From Daedaleopsis sinensis (taxonomy: Eukaryota; Basidiomycota; Agaricomycetes; Polyporales; Polyporaceae), in contig CM066300.1 of the NCBI GenBank assembly GCA_033807695.1, positions 3,844,001-3,908,000 on the forward strand: a DNA stretch of 64,000 nucleotides, written 5' to 3'. Of the stretch, positions 35,616-46,492 are shown piece by piece. Within the stretch, counting starts at the first letter, position 1. Every line of letters starts with the position of its first letter. The translations under genes and the position numbers were made by a program. Under the pieces are notes generated by a model. It worked only from the letters and a program-made list of their open reading frames with translations. It was not told where the DNA came from and did not search any database.

Positions 35616-37637
35616 ATGGTCCCCTCGACGCTGCTTGCGGCCGTTCTCCCCTTCGTGGGCTACGTCTTTGCTCAGGACGGCTCGCTCTCCGGCCCCACAT
35701 CCTCGTCCTCCGCCGCCGGCTACTCCTGCGATGCTAGCAAGTGCAAGCTTCCCGACTGCAATTGCGCGAGTACCGATCCTCCCGGTGGCCTCAAAGTGGT
35801 GAGTGGAACATGAAAGCCTAAATGGCACGCTCGTGTATGAAAGAAGCTGCTGGCACGGGCTTCGGCGCCACGGGATGGGTAACTTTCGATACTGACGTGC
35901 CTATGACTGCAAACAGGAAGACACGCCTATGTTTATCGTATTCACCGCGGACGATGCCGTCCAGAGCTTCACCCTCGATGCCGTCAACCAGTTCTTGGCC
36001 CACCGCAAAAATCCCAATGGCTGCCAGCCCAAGATGACGTACTACACATCTATTGATTACACCAACTACACCCTCGTAACGGACTGGTATGTCGCTGGCA
36101 ACGAGATCGCGGACCACACGTACGCACCCCTTTCTCGCATTCCTCTCTGCGAATTCTCAAAACGAGTGTTCTAGAATGACTCACGTCGGGACGCCGCCCC
36201 TTGACGAAGTGAAGGGTAACTTGATTGCGCTCAACTCCCTCGCCGGTATCCCCCTCTCGTCAATACAGGGCTTCCGTGCACCTTTCCTCAACTACAGTGT
36301 CGACACCCTCAAGATGCTTGCTCAGATGGGCTTCACTTATGACTCTTCGGCCTCAGCCTCCATCCCTGTCGACCAGGACGGCACCGATGCGTACTGGCCA
36401 TACACTCTTGACAACGGTATGGCGAACGACTGTCTCGCGGTCGACGGCATTTGCAAGGGCGAGCCCAAGCTCCCTGGCTTCTGGGAGCTCCCCATGTATG
36501 CACTGTTCGACAAGCGCGGTGTTGATGGTATCCATTTGATGGACCCTTGGCTGTGAGTCTCGATTCCGATTTATTAATTGCTCCGAACAGTACCAACGGT
36601 ATATTCTAGGGACAACGCAAACGGCGAGAACAGTATCGACGATGCGGCCACTCTCGACTACCTCAAGGATACCTTTACGAAGCACTACAACGCGAAGCGC
36701 CAGCCGCTCGGTCTCTACACCCACCCCATCCACGTCTCTGTAAGTCGTTTATGAGCTGCATGGTGTTCGCGGTGCTGAACCCCTTGTCTGCAGCTCACGG
36801 TCCCGGGTTCGACTGCTTCGAAGTCGACTATCAAGATGATTAACGACTTCCTTGACTGGGCCCAGCAGCAGCCAAACAGTGAGTTCTGCACGTTGTAGAG
36901 AGATCACAATTACAAGTCTTGACGACCTTTCGTATCTGCTCACAGCTTGGATCGTGTCCTCCGAGCAGCTCCTCGCGTGGGTGAAGAACCCGACGCCCCT
37001 GTCGCAGCTCAACGATTTCGCGCCGCTCAAGTGCTCGATGCCCGCTGTCGACTCGTCGATGAAGATCTGCAACGGTATCCCCCAGAACGAGGACGGCCTC
37101 ATTGAGCTGTGCCCCTTCTCCGACTTCCCCTTCTACACCTGCGTACGTGACATTGCCTTAGTTACCCCCTTTTCTCTGACCCCTGTTGACTCTGCATCTT
37201 TAGTACGGTTGCCCATCCGAGCACCCGAGCCCGGCAAACCCGAACCCCCCACAAGCCACTGCCTCCGCGGCTCCCCGTTCGCGCCGTAAGTATCACCCTC
37301 ATCTCCCCCTCCCCTATCTACGATTCCACCCTGGCTGACTATCCCGCGCACAGTTTCCTCGAACTGCTCCACGCCCTTCTGGGACCCCATCAAGGGCCAA
37401 TGCATCTGCACGTCCAGCTCGTGCGCGTTCACCGACACCTCGCGCCCGATCGGCCCCAACGGCGCGAACCTCACCGGGGACCAGGTCGGCTCGGACGGCC
37501 CAGACGCCTCGCAGACATCGGACCCGTTCGTGCCCTTCAACGGCGCCGTAGCGCTCCCCGCGGGCGCCATGACCGCGCTCGTTGTGGGCGTGCTCGGTGC
37601 GTTCGCGGGCGCGATGGGCGCTGTCGCGAGGATGTAA
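35616..37637 (+). CDS. GPI-anchored chitin deacetylase-like CE4 protein
   Basis: A wall-associated polysaccharide deacetylase (NodB/CE4 fold) expected to convert chitin to chitosan. Eight exons: 35616-35798, 35917-36119, 36175-36552, 36610-36739, 36794-36878, 36946-37142, 37204-37285, 37354-37637, giving 513 residues. A signal peptide (MVPSTLLAAVLPFVGYVFAQ) is followed by a Cys-rich spacer. Motif 1 is FTADDAV, where TADDA stands in place of the usual TFDD; motif 2 is EIADHTMTHV (HxxxH metal ligands); motif 3 is GFRAPFL; a late GLYTHPIHV fits the LxH motif. A second Cys-rich module (CSTPFWDPIKGQCICTSSSC) precedes a C-terminal hydrophobic tail after NGAVALPAGA, consistent with a GPI anchor. The call is firm; activity given the altered motif 1 is inferred. 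Confidence 0.9.
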
Positions 37638-38355
37638 GCGCTCATACGCCTCTTCGCCGTCTGTATCGGTTTATGAGACGAGCTCGCCCGGCCGGCGCGC
37701 CGGACGAGGGGTCGGTCGCTGTTGAACGTGGAGATTTGTGGTGGTACTCTGTCACGAACCTGGCTAACGGACTCTACGAGCAATATTTCTCGCCCGCATT
37801 ACTTATTCGATCTGCCCCCCTCCCTCCTCCACGACATTCATATCACCGCCCTCGAGGCCTCACCACCCATATGATCGGACATTACTTGCATTACCCATCC
37901 CACGACTAGTCTGCGAACCGCACCCATCACTACGACCGTCCCTCGCCTCAGAGGCAGTAGCTACTATCATTACGGACTGGCTAATCGTATAATTCCATGT
38001 GGTTGCATGGCGTCGGACGTTTTCGCGGGGTGTTGTGCAGCATCCGCAGCATCCCTGCTTCATCGCGCAGTGGGACTCCCTTTAGCACCAGAGACGGTAG
38101 CTAAGCGAAAAACATGTTCGCAATCGTCCCCGGTGGAGGGCCACACCTCTTCCCGGGAAATCAGGTCCGGGGTGGAAAGAAGTAGCACACAGATACACGA
38201 CGCGTTAACGCAGTAGAAATACAGCAGAGGCGAAACTAAGCAAGATTTAAGGTAAGTAGCATGATACTAACAGCACGGGCCGCAGCCGCTTATGGCCGCT
38301 AAAACGCAGCGCAGAGGAAAACATAACATGGAGAGTCGATCGAGAGAGGACGAGC
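37638..38355. other. Convergent intergenic region
   Basis: It lies between the 3' ends of the chitin deacetylase and DUF2235 copy 1. No gene or repeat is seen. Confidence 0.45.
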
Positions 38356-40408
38356 TCAGTCGACCCATATCGGATCAACCACGTACTTCGCCTTGGGGAG
38401 GTACGGTCCACCCTGCAAGGCCTGCGCCTCCATGCGCGTCTTCACGCTCCGGTGCACGTAGAAGGGCGTGTGGTGCTTGGGCACCAGCCGACCGCGGCCC
38501 AGGTTCATCCTGCAACAAAGCGGCGACGGTGAGCACGCAGTCATGGAACACGATATCAAGGGGAGGGCTGCGTACACAAGCGCCTTCATCTCCTTGTAGT
38601 CCGGCTTCGGGCCCTGGATGCGCTCCTCCATCGGGAGCGTCTCGAGCAGCCACCAGTACGGCGCGAGCACGAGCTGGTCGAAGAGCGGCGAGAGCGCGTC
38701 GCGCACCTCGTGGTCCTCCTCCGTGCCCTGCGGGAGCGGCGGCGCGACGGAGGCCACGAGCGACGGGTCCGCGGGGAGCGCGGGCGGGCGCGAGCGCACC
38801 TCGGGGTGCAGCGAGGCGGGGTCGATGCCGATGCGCTTGAGGAGCTCGGCGTGGAAGCGGATGCCGGTGTTCATCTTGAAGCACTCGCGGATCATCCACC
38901 GGAGCGGGATGCGCGCGAGGCTGTGCGGCGTGTCGTCCGGCACGCAGCCGCCGCCGACGTCTGTGTAGTAGGGGGCGCAAGCAAGCGTTGGGTCAGAGAG
39001 CGGTCGCTTGGGTACTTGGGTGCGAGACCCGGAGGAGGAACGTACCGGCATGGCCTCCGGCGAACCATACCTCGAGGACGTCCGTGTCGCCGGCCGAGTC
39101 GGGGTCGGACTGGCTGAACTCCCTCTCGTACCGTTTCTGGCTCTTCTTCGAGGTGCCCTCGCCCGAGACGCGCTTGCGCGTCGCCCAGGCAGTGTCGGTC
39201 TTGGGCATGTCGCCGGGCTGCGTCCCGCGCTTTGCGTCGTGCGCGTTCGTGAAGCGGAAGAGGGCAGGCTTGAACCGCGCGCGGCGCTCGTCGAGCGACA
39301 ACGCGTGCCTGAAAACTCGGATAGCGGTATTCGACTGCGTGAATGGGAGCGTGCGGGGGATGATGCCAACGGAGGAGACGGTGTCCCTGCACAACACCCG
39401 GTGAGGATCTGCGTGTTTGAAAGCATGAGCGATCTCAACGTACCATACTCCGATGAAATTGATATCGACATCAATGGAGAACGCCTTCTTGAAGGCGGTG
39501 GACTGCTTCCATCCTTGATCATCGTCTCGCGTGTACATCTTGTAGGCAAATGGTATTTGTTGGTGGTTGCAAGTGGGCAGAAGGCCAACCTACATATCGT
39601 GCATGGGTCAATGGTGAACGAAAAACACTCATGGTGACGAACCTTGTGAAGCATCCCAGCGAGGGCCCGTGCAGTATATGCGCCTCGTGAGAATCCAAAA
39701 AGGCAGATTTTATCTCCTGCCTGGTCTAAAGAGAAACAGCATTAGTCTTGTTCCCATCGGGAGACAGTAGAGGCAACCCTACAATTTTGCATGAGAAACT
39801 CGTATCCGCCTATTCTCGATAGTCAGCATTGCCTTGAATCTCGTAGCACCGCGGAATGCAGCCTACCCATCACATGAGCACCGAGGTTCCAGGCGATCAT
39901 TTCGTCCAGCAGCTTGTCGACCTTGGTTTTCAAGCTGGTAACGTTCTGGGTGCTCACGTAGGTCCCGATGCCGGGCTATATACACGGGTTCAGTTATAGA
40001 GAAACGGATCGCTCTAGATTGCGCTTGCCTGGTAGTAGACCATCTGTTCTGTCCGATCATCCTTCTTGAGGAGGCTGAAGAGGGTCACGATATTCGAGTT
40101 CTGGTAGACTCGTCCGTCAATCTTTCTTTCATGCAATCTGAATGTGTACCTACCTCGGTACTGAACTGATCGCCTGTCCCATCGAAGCAGAGGACGAGAG
40201 TACGGGCGGGATGGCTTGGAGGAATTATGTCAAGGTCTCCGTTCTCGCTGAAAGTCGAATGTTGGTAGTTGACGGCGGTCGACGCAGACCGCACAGAGTC
40301 CCACATCCTCGATGATGTGGCACTGATAGGATCGGGGGATGCTGTGGTCTCGGATGCCAGGGCAATGGGAGGGGGCCTCACGGTGGTGGATGCGGTTGAC
40401 TTGGACAT
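38356..40408 (-). CDS. DUF2235 alpha/beta hydrolase, copy 1 of 4
   Basis: A Tle1-like (PF09994) hydrolase, possibly a lipase or phospholipase. Nine exons, 5' to 3': 40408-40154, 40100-40029, 39975-39867, 39809-39783, 39725-39643, 39589-39444, 39386-39046, 38960-38576, 38509-38356, giving 523 residues. Family motifs in order: [13 protein letters not shown], the nucleophile elbow [15 protein letters not shown] (Ser of GFSRG), the acidic FIGVWDTVSSVG, and the His region VWFAGGHADVGGG. The C-terminal HRSVKTRMEA and final PIWVD are shared by all copies. Intron 2 has a GC donor (CAG/GCAAGC). In the other copies the residue pair before the catalytic-site Asp is HC, here HA. No signal peptide. A TATA box lies about 55 bp upstream. 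Confidence 0.93.
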
Positions 40409-41460
40409 GTTGCGGGAAGGGGGATGGCGGTGTGTGTGGGAGATGGAAGAGTGCGGGGGGGTATATATGTCGGGCGGCGACGCGGCGAAACGAGAGTGGC
40501 AGGGGAGACATTAGGGTCAAGCTAGTGGACGCGGGTGCAGTGCGCTCTTGCCGGGGCGTATGTCTGTGCGACCTCGAAACACCGGCACTGGGACTATCGT
40601 CTCAAGGCGCTCCCCCGCTCAGCGATCGAGTATTGCCATAGATAGCAAGGAATAGAAGGAGGCCAGTCAAATTCCCAGCACGCGTGCACCTGTGCGCATG
40701 CCAGCATCCCATCGTTCATCGACACCTCCACCGACACGCGACCATCCATCTCAGCGCCACCCTCGCCAGCCCGACCGCCCCCGCCCGATGTCCGGCGTGC
40801 ACTCTTCGCCGGTGTACAGCTACGGCGCTCACTATCGACTGATCGTCCGGAGACGATCCGTCTAGCGCACCGTCTAGCGCACCGTAGCATCGGATGCATG
40901 TTCCAGTTCTTTATCCCGAAACAGGCGCAAGCCCGGGGCTCACATCCCCAAGTCGCGAGGAATTTGTGCGGCCTTCTCCCGTCCGACGGCAGTGGCGGCC
41001 CAATTCCCTGATTTCAAACGCCGTCGTCAGTGACTGAACCGTGCCCATAGTACGGAGCACATGCGCGCACCATGGTCACTTGCCAGCCAGGACTGTGCAT
41101 CCTCTTCCCCTCGGGGCTTTGGTCCACCTTCGCTGCATCACGTCCAGAAGCAAGAGGTGTGTAAGAATTAGCGCTGAGCGTGCGCTCCTCTCCCACCGCT
41201 TGTAAGTTGTGGGGATTGCCGGTTCATCTCGAGGCACTACAAGGAGCTCGCTCTTGCTCTTTCCAGGATCTTTCTGTCATCGGTATGCTGGAGTCGGCGG
41301 GGTCACCCCGGTAGGTACAGTACAACACCGCCGGGAAAATTGCACCAGCGCTGAAGACGTCGAGTAGCGGCATTCATGTAATATGAGCGTCCTTAGAATA
41401 GTGACACCAACATGGAACGAGAGCGTTTACCGAACGAGCCACCCTGATGAAAGCAGTAAA
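40409..41460. other. Intergenic between DUF2235 copies 1 and 2
   Basis: It holds the copy 1 promoter (TATA at 40462-40468). No DUF2235 remnant, other gene or repeat was found in the remainder. Confidence 0.45.
40462..40468 (-). promoter_or_regulatory. TATA box of DUF2235 copy 1
   Basis: On the minus strand an ATATATA run lies 54-60 bp upstream of the ATG at 40408, a normal distance for a fungal TATA box with a short leader. Confidence 0.5.
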
Positions 41461-43579
41461 TCAGTCCACAAATACCGGTTCCTGCTTGTGTGTAGCCTGT
41501 ATTCTGTATCCTGTCTCCATCCGTGTCTTGACGCTTCGGTGGACGTAGAACGTACGGTTCTTCGTGGGCACATGCCGATAACGTCCCAGATTCAATCTGC
41601 AAAGGTCGCAACGATCAGTCAGGTCAGCTCCGAGCGCGACAGTACAGACGAAGCACATACTTGATTGACTTCTTGACCCTAATTGGGATGATCTCCAGCA
41701 GCCACCATAATCGCACCTTTTCGAGTTGGTCGACCAGCTTCGCATGTGCGTCACGCCACTCGTGATCCTCCTCCGTCCCGCCCGTCAGAACCGTCTTCGC
41801 CGTCCCGTCCTGACGCTGCTGCACTGTCCGCGACGTGAGCGCTGCTGGGCGCGGCTGCACCACAGGGTAGAGCGTCGCGGGATCCATGCCGATCTCCTTG
41901 AGCAGCGCGCCGTGGAACCGGATCCCGGTGTTCGCCTTGAAGCATTCGCGGACCATCCAGCGCAAGGGGATGCGCGCGAGCGAGTCGGCGGTCTCGTTCT
42001 TGACGCTGCCCCCGCCTACGTCTAGTGATGCACACACACGCGATGAGCAGCTGCTCGGAGGCCGTTGTCGGACTGGGAGACGACGACTCGGAGACACGCA
42101 CCGCAATGGCACCCCGCGAACCACACCTCGAAGACGTCCGTGTCCTTCCGTTTGCCCTCAAGCCCATGCACGTGCGTCGACTCGTGGGCTTCACAGAAAA
42201 GCCGCTCGAGCTCTCGCTGCTTCTTCTTCAGCTTCTCCGTCTGCGCGGGCCCTCTGCCTGTAAAGAAATGGTACAGCCAATCAAGGAAAGAAGTAGTGCC
42301 TTGCTCCGGTGGGTCTCCCGAGGGAGTATCCGGCCTCGCATCTAGAGGGGTGTAGCCATATAGCGCGTGCTTCATGCGACTGAAGAACGAGGCGAGACTC
42401 CCGTGCTTGGGTCTGCTTCCTGTAAGCGGCGTGTTGGCGTGCGTCGTGTCCGATTCGGAGGGGGTGTAGCGGTACAGCGCCGGCCGGAACCAAGCACGGC
42501 GCTCATCGAGCGCGAGCGCATGTCTGAACACGCGGATCGCGTTATTCGATTTCGTGAACGGGAGAGTGTGCGGGAACAGCCCGACCGAGTCGACGGTGTC
42601 CCTGGCAATCGACGAACGTCGTAAGGACAGCGGAGTGTGAGAGAGGACGGAGGAAGTTACGCATAGTACCATACGCCGATGAAGTCGATGTGGACATCGA
42701 CTGAGAACGCCTTCTTGAACTTCCTCGATTCTTCAAACCCGGCATCGTCCTTGCGTAGGTACATGCTGTATGCAAACGGCACCTGCTGGTGGTTGCACGC
42801 CGGCAATAGTCCGACCTGGATCGTTCCGCATATCAGACTGTGCACCATTGCAGGGCGTTGAGTAGCGGGCATACTTTGTAGATCATCCCAGCCAGTGCGC
42901 GTGCGGTGTATGCGCCGCGAGAAAACCCAAACAGAGATATCTTGTCGCCTGCCTGGTCTGGATCACACCGTCGTCAGATGGAAAGCCATGCAAGATATGG
43001 CATGATGGACGTACAATTTTGCATCAAAAACTCGTATCCACCTGGGGCAATATATGTCAGCGTAATGGGGCCCGAGTGAAGTAGAGCAGCTACATACCCA
43101 TGACATGGTCACTAAGGTTCCAGGCGACCATCATATCGAGGAGCTTGTCGACCCTGGCCTTCAAGCCGTCCGGGTTCTGGGTGTTGGATGTGTACGTCCC
43201 AATCCCCGGCTGAGGGATAGTAACGTTATAACTGTGAATTCCTGTTTGGTCAAACCCGTTATGTACCTGATAATAGATCATCTGCTCGTTTCGATCACCC
43301 TTCTTGAGCAAACTGAAGAACACGACGACATTAGAGTTCTACCCGTCGAAAGAAGGGGTCAGTAAGGCACGATGAGACATGAAAAGGGCATACATCATCG
43401 TCGAACTGATCACCTGTCCCATCGAAGCAGAGCACTAGAGTGCGTGCAGGATGGCTGGGAGGTACGATCGTATGGCTCCGAGTCAAGCTGTCGAGAGAGG
43501 AGGTAGACGACTGCCTGGTCGGACTCTCCGCGTAGCCGGAGTCAGAGTGGGTAGGGGAGGACGATACTGACTTGAGCAT
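41461..43579 (-). CDS. DUF2235 alpha/beta hydrolase, copy 2 of 4
   Basis: Paralogue of copy 1 with the same nine-exon layout: 43579-43394, 43338-43267, 43209-43098, 43041-43015, 42957-42875, 42815-42670, 42601-42102, 42021-41661, 41596-41461, giving 540 residues. Motifs: [37 protein letters not shown] across the intron, and [13 protein letters not shown]. Exon 7 is about 160 nt longer than in copies 1 and 3, encoding an extra segment with SFLDWLYHFFTGRGPAQ and KLKKKQRELER. The C-terminus is shorter and ends PVFVD. The LTR-like repeat starts 46 bp upstream of the ATG, so the promoter of this copy lies in repeat sequence. Confidence 0.93.
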
Positions 43580-43624
43580 GTTCACTCAGATGTCAACTGG
43601 CGAGCAGGTGGGATTTACTTGTGT

Positions 43625-44442
43625 ACTAGTTTACGACCCGTGGCTTTGCCACTCGAAGTTTCGCCTTCGGCTCATTGTCCAAACATGAGGAGCGTGCACG
43701 AAGGCTTCGCCTCCAGATAATTATTATTCAATGTAGCCAGAGTGTGCATAAACTCGGATTTTATACATGAGCATTGAGTCAAGTGATTGTTTTAGTACTG
43801 GTCGAATTTGCATGATCATAGGCTATGGCTCTGACAACTTGAATAGCTTTGAGTATTTGAACCCGTTAATTAGTGATGTTGCGAACAGTGACTTGTCATT
43901 ATAGTATTGTGTGCAACCCGTTCCTAACTGAGTGAACTTGGCCCGTCAGGTACCCTCATCTTATAGTGAGCTATCGGATTCTATACTTATCCCGGCATGT
44001 TTGTGCTCTTGAATGTACCTGTGCCCGTGAGGTATGTGGACCTAGTACTGAGTACTCTTACCTGGGCCCGTGCCCGTGAGGCACCGAGGATTGCCTGTGG
44101 TGTAACATGACTGGAGTTAATGCTTATACTACTTACCCACCTACTACTAACTTTATACTACATTTTTTGATTATTCAAAATGTATGCTATTATACCCATA
44201 CTACAGAGATTTGTTATTAAACCCCTGAATGAGCCCGACGGCAGGATTCGCCTCGCAAGCTCGGCGAGAGACAGTCAAAGTCCTCGCCCGAGGGTGCCTC
44301 GCAAGCTCGGCAAAGACAGTCGGGCAGAGGGCGCCTCGCAAGCTCGGCGCGCCAAACAGGGCCTCGCAGGCTCGGCAGTACCCACATGGCAGCCACATGG
44401 CACCACGTGGCGTAAACGCCCCCACGTCCCATTCTTTATAGA
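43625..44442. repeat. LTR-like direct repeat, unit A
   Basis: An 818-bp unit nearly identical to 45460-46231. It starts with ACTAGTTTACGACCCGTGGC, has a chain of small hairpins (GTGGCTTTGCCAC, CGAAGTTTCGCCTTCG), an AT-rich middle and a GC-rich end with four copies of the 16-mer GCCTCGCAAGCTCGGC (44250, 44296, 44333, 44361). It ends at TTCTTTATAGA. Compared with unit B it has an extra 16-mer-containing segment of about 36 bp and a few substitutions. No canonical TG...CA ends are seen. Confidence 0.85.
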
Positions 44443-45459
44443 CTACCTAAGTTCAAGGGCCAAAACCTTCTTTATATGAGTGACTGGTCCACATCCGATT
44501 TCGACGGTACATCGTGCCAGGGATGCGTGCGGACGGTCTGGTAGGGTCAGAACAACCGCTAGCGAACTGGAACGCACCGGCCGGTGTCAGATGCCATACC
44601 ACTGCCAGCAGTGTGGTCGAAGCGCGACCGTAGTGCACGTGGTTGCCTGCCAATAAACACGAACTATAACTCCTAGGCAGGTTGCATTCATCGCGCAGCT
44701 CGGCCGTACATCAGCTACGATAGACATTGCACCTTCAGCAGATACAAATCTATTGTTAGTACGAACACAATCTCTCTGAAGATCGTAGCATAACGGGCTT
44801 ACCCCAGGCTCTCCGTGGACAGAGCAGTGCTCTTCGCATCCGAACTTGAAGGAGCCGTGACAGTGAAGACAACGCATGTGGACTGCACTTGACAGCGACC
44901 CGGGACACGTGCCTTCTGGGGGATGTTCTGAACGCTGGTGTGGCCATCTTTTGCAATACGCCCTCGAGCTAAGCTTGTCGTTGAGAGTGACAACTTCAAG
45001 TTGAAGTGGTCGAGAACATTGGTGTCACGATGCTAGTGCCGTCCTGTGTAGACCATACAGTGTCTCCATAGTCGCTCACATGCCGACTGAAGTTCCGAAC
45101 TCCAGCTGTCGCTGAGTGCAAGCGTTTACTTGGTATTGGAGATTCCACAGGAAGTCAACGAAGGTTCAAAGAAGACCGCATATGCAGAGAGATGCCTTGA
45201 TGATCGAGCTGACTCCGATTGAGCGGCCGAGGTGCACAAAGGTTGCCCTACGAGCATAGATGGAAGGAGATAGAGAACAAGTGCGCATGCTTGGATTGGA
45301 CCCACTACTGTAGTACTAGTAGTAGTCGTGTCTTAAGATCTTAACCGTGGCGAGAGTCGGACAGGCGCTACTCCCACGTTGCTCACGGCATTTTCCGTTC
45401 AAAATAAGTACCTCGGGCAATCTCAGCCTGGCGGCCACCAGTACTACTACTAGTACTCA
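44443..45459. other. 1-kb sequence between the two direct repeats
   Basis: It lacks reverse transcriptase, integrase or gag motifs. One minus frame (44877 down to about 44800) begins MRCLHCHGSFKFGCEEHC, but it stops or loses frame at the first possible intron. If the two repeats are LTRs this would be a non-autonomous internal region. Confidence 0.4.
45312..45457. mobile_element. 146-bp MITE-like element with 15-bp terminal inverted repeats
   Basis: The left end AGTACTAGTAGTAGT (45312-45326) is the exact reverse complement of the right end ACTACTACTAGTACT (45443-45457). It has no coding capacity. It abuts unit B of the direct repeat. No clear target-site duplication is visible. Confidence 0.55.
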
Positions 45460-46231
45460 ACTAGTTTACGACCCGTGGCTTTGCCACTCGAAGTTTCGCC
45501 TTCGGCTCATTGTCCAAACATGAGGAGCGTGCACGAAGGCTTCGCCTCCAGATATAATTATTATTCAATGTAGCCAGAGTGTGCATAAGTTATACATGAG
45601 CATTTCAAGTGATTGTTTTAGTACTGGTCGAATTTGCATGATCATAGGCTATGGCTCTGACAACTTGAATAGCTTTGAGTATTTGAACCCGTTAATTAGT
45701 GACGTTGCGAACAGTGACTTGTCATTATAGTATTGTGTGCAACCCGTTCCTAACTGAGTGAACTTGGCCCGTCAGGTACCCTCATCTTATAGTGAGTTAT
45801 CGGATTCTATACTTATCCCGGCATGTTTGTGCTCTTGAATGCACCTGTGCCCGTGAGGTATGTGGACCTAGTACTGAGTACTCTTACCTGGGCCCGTGCC
45901 CGTGGGGCACCGAGGATTGCCTGTGGTGTAACATGACTGGAGTTAATGCTTATACTACTTACCCACCTATTACTAACTTTATACTACATTTTTTGATTAT
46001 TCAAAATGTATGCTATTATACCCATACTACAGAGATTTGTTATTAAACCCCTGAATGAGCCCGACGGCAGGATTCGCCTCGCAAGCTCGGCGAGAGACAG
46101 TCAAAGTCCTCGCCCGAGGGTGCCTCGCAAGCTCGGCGCGCCAAACAGGGCCTCGCAGGCTCGGCAGTACCCACATGGCAGCCACATGGCACCACGTGGC
46201 GTAAACGCCCCCACGTCCCATTCTTTATAGA
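45460..46231. repeat. LTR-like direct repeat, unit B
   Basis: A 772-bp near-identical copy of 43625-44442 in the same orientation. Differences are a handful of substitutions, small indels in the AT-rich part and loss of one 16-mer GCCTCGCAAGCTCGGC unit (three remain). Low divergence indicates recent duplication or a recent element insertion. Confidence 0.85.
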
Positions 46232-46492
46232 TTTATAGACGATTCTCTGAGTCTCCCGGACGATGGCACTGCTAGCTAGCGGTATGTTGTACCCTCACAC
46301 TCGTCGATTGATACATACACTCGTGTTTGTGATGAGCTATGTACGATATGATAACAGGCATACGGTCCGAACAGAGAAAGCTAACAAGCTCAGCAGTCAT
46401 GAACATACCATCTCCTCATCCCAGCTCAAGTTCTACCTAGGTCCATCCATCTGGAAGGGGAAAAGTACATACAGCCTGTTGCGCTTGCGTCT

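Noticed and set aside
37133..37783. 216-codon minus-strand open frame
   Set aside because: It is antisense to the last two exons of the chitin deacetylase gene.
44587..44877. Cysteine-rich small protein frame between the direct repeats
   Set aside because: The first likely intron leads to an immediate stop, no signal peptide is present, and the sequence lies within the putative element core.
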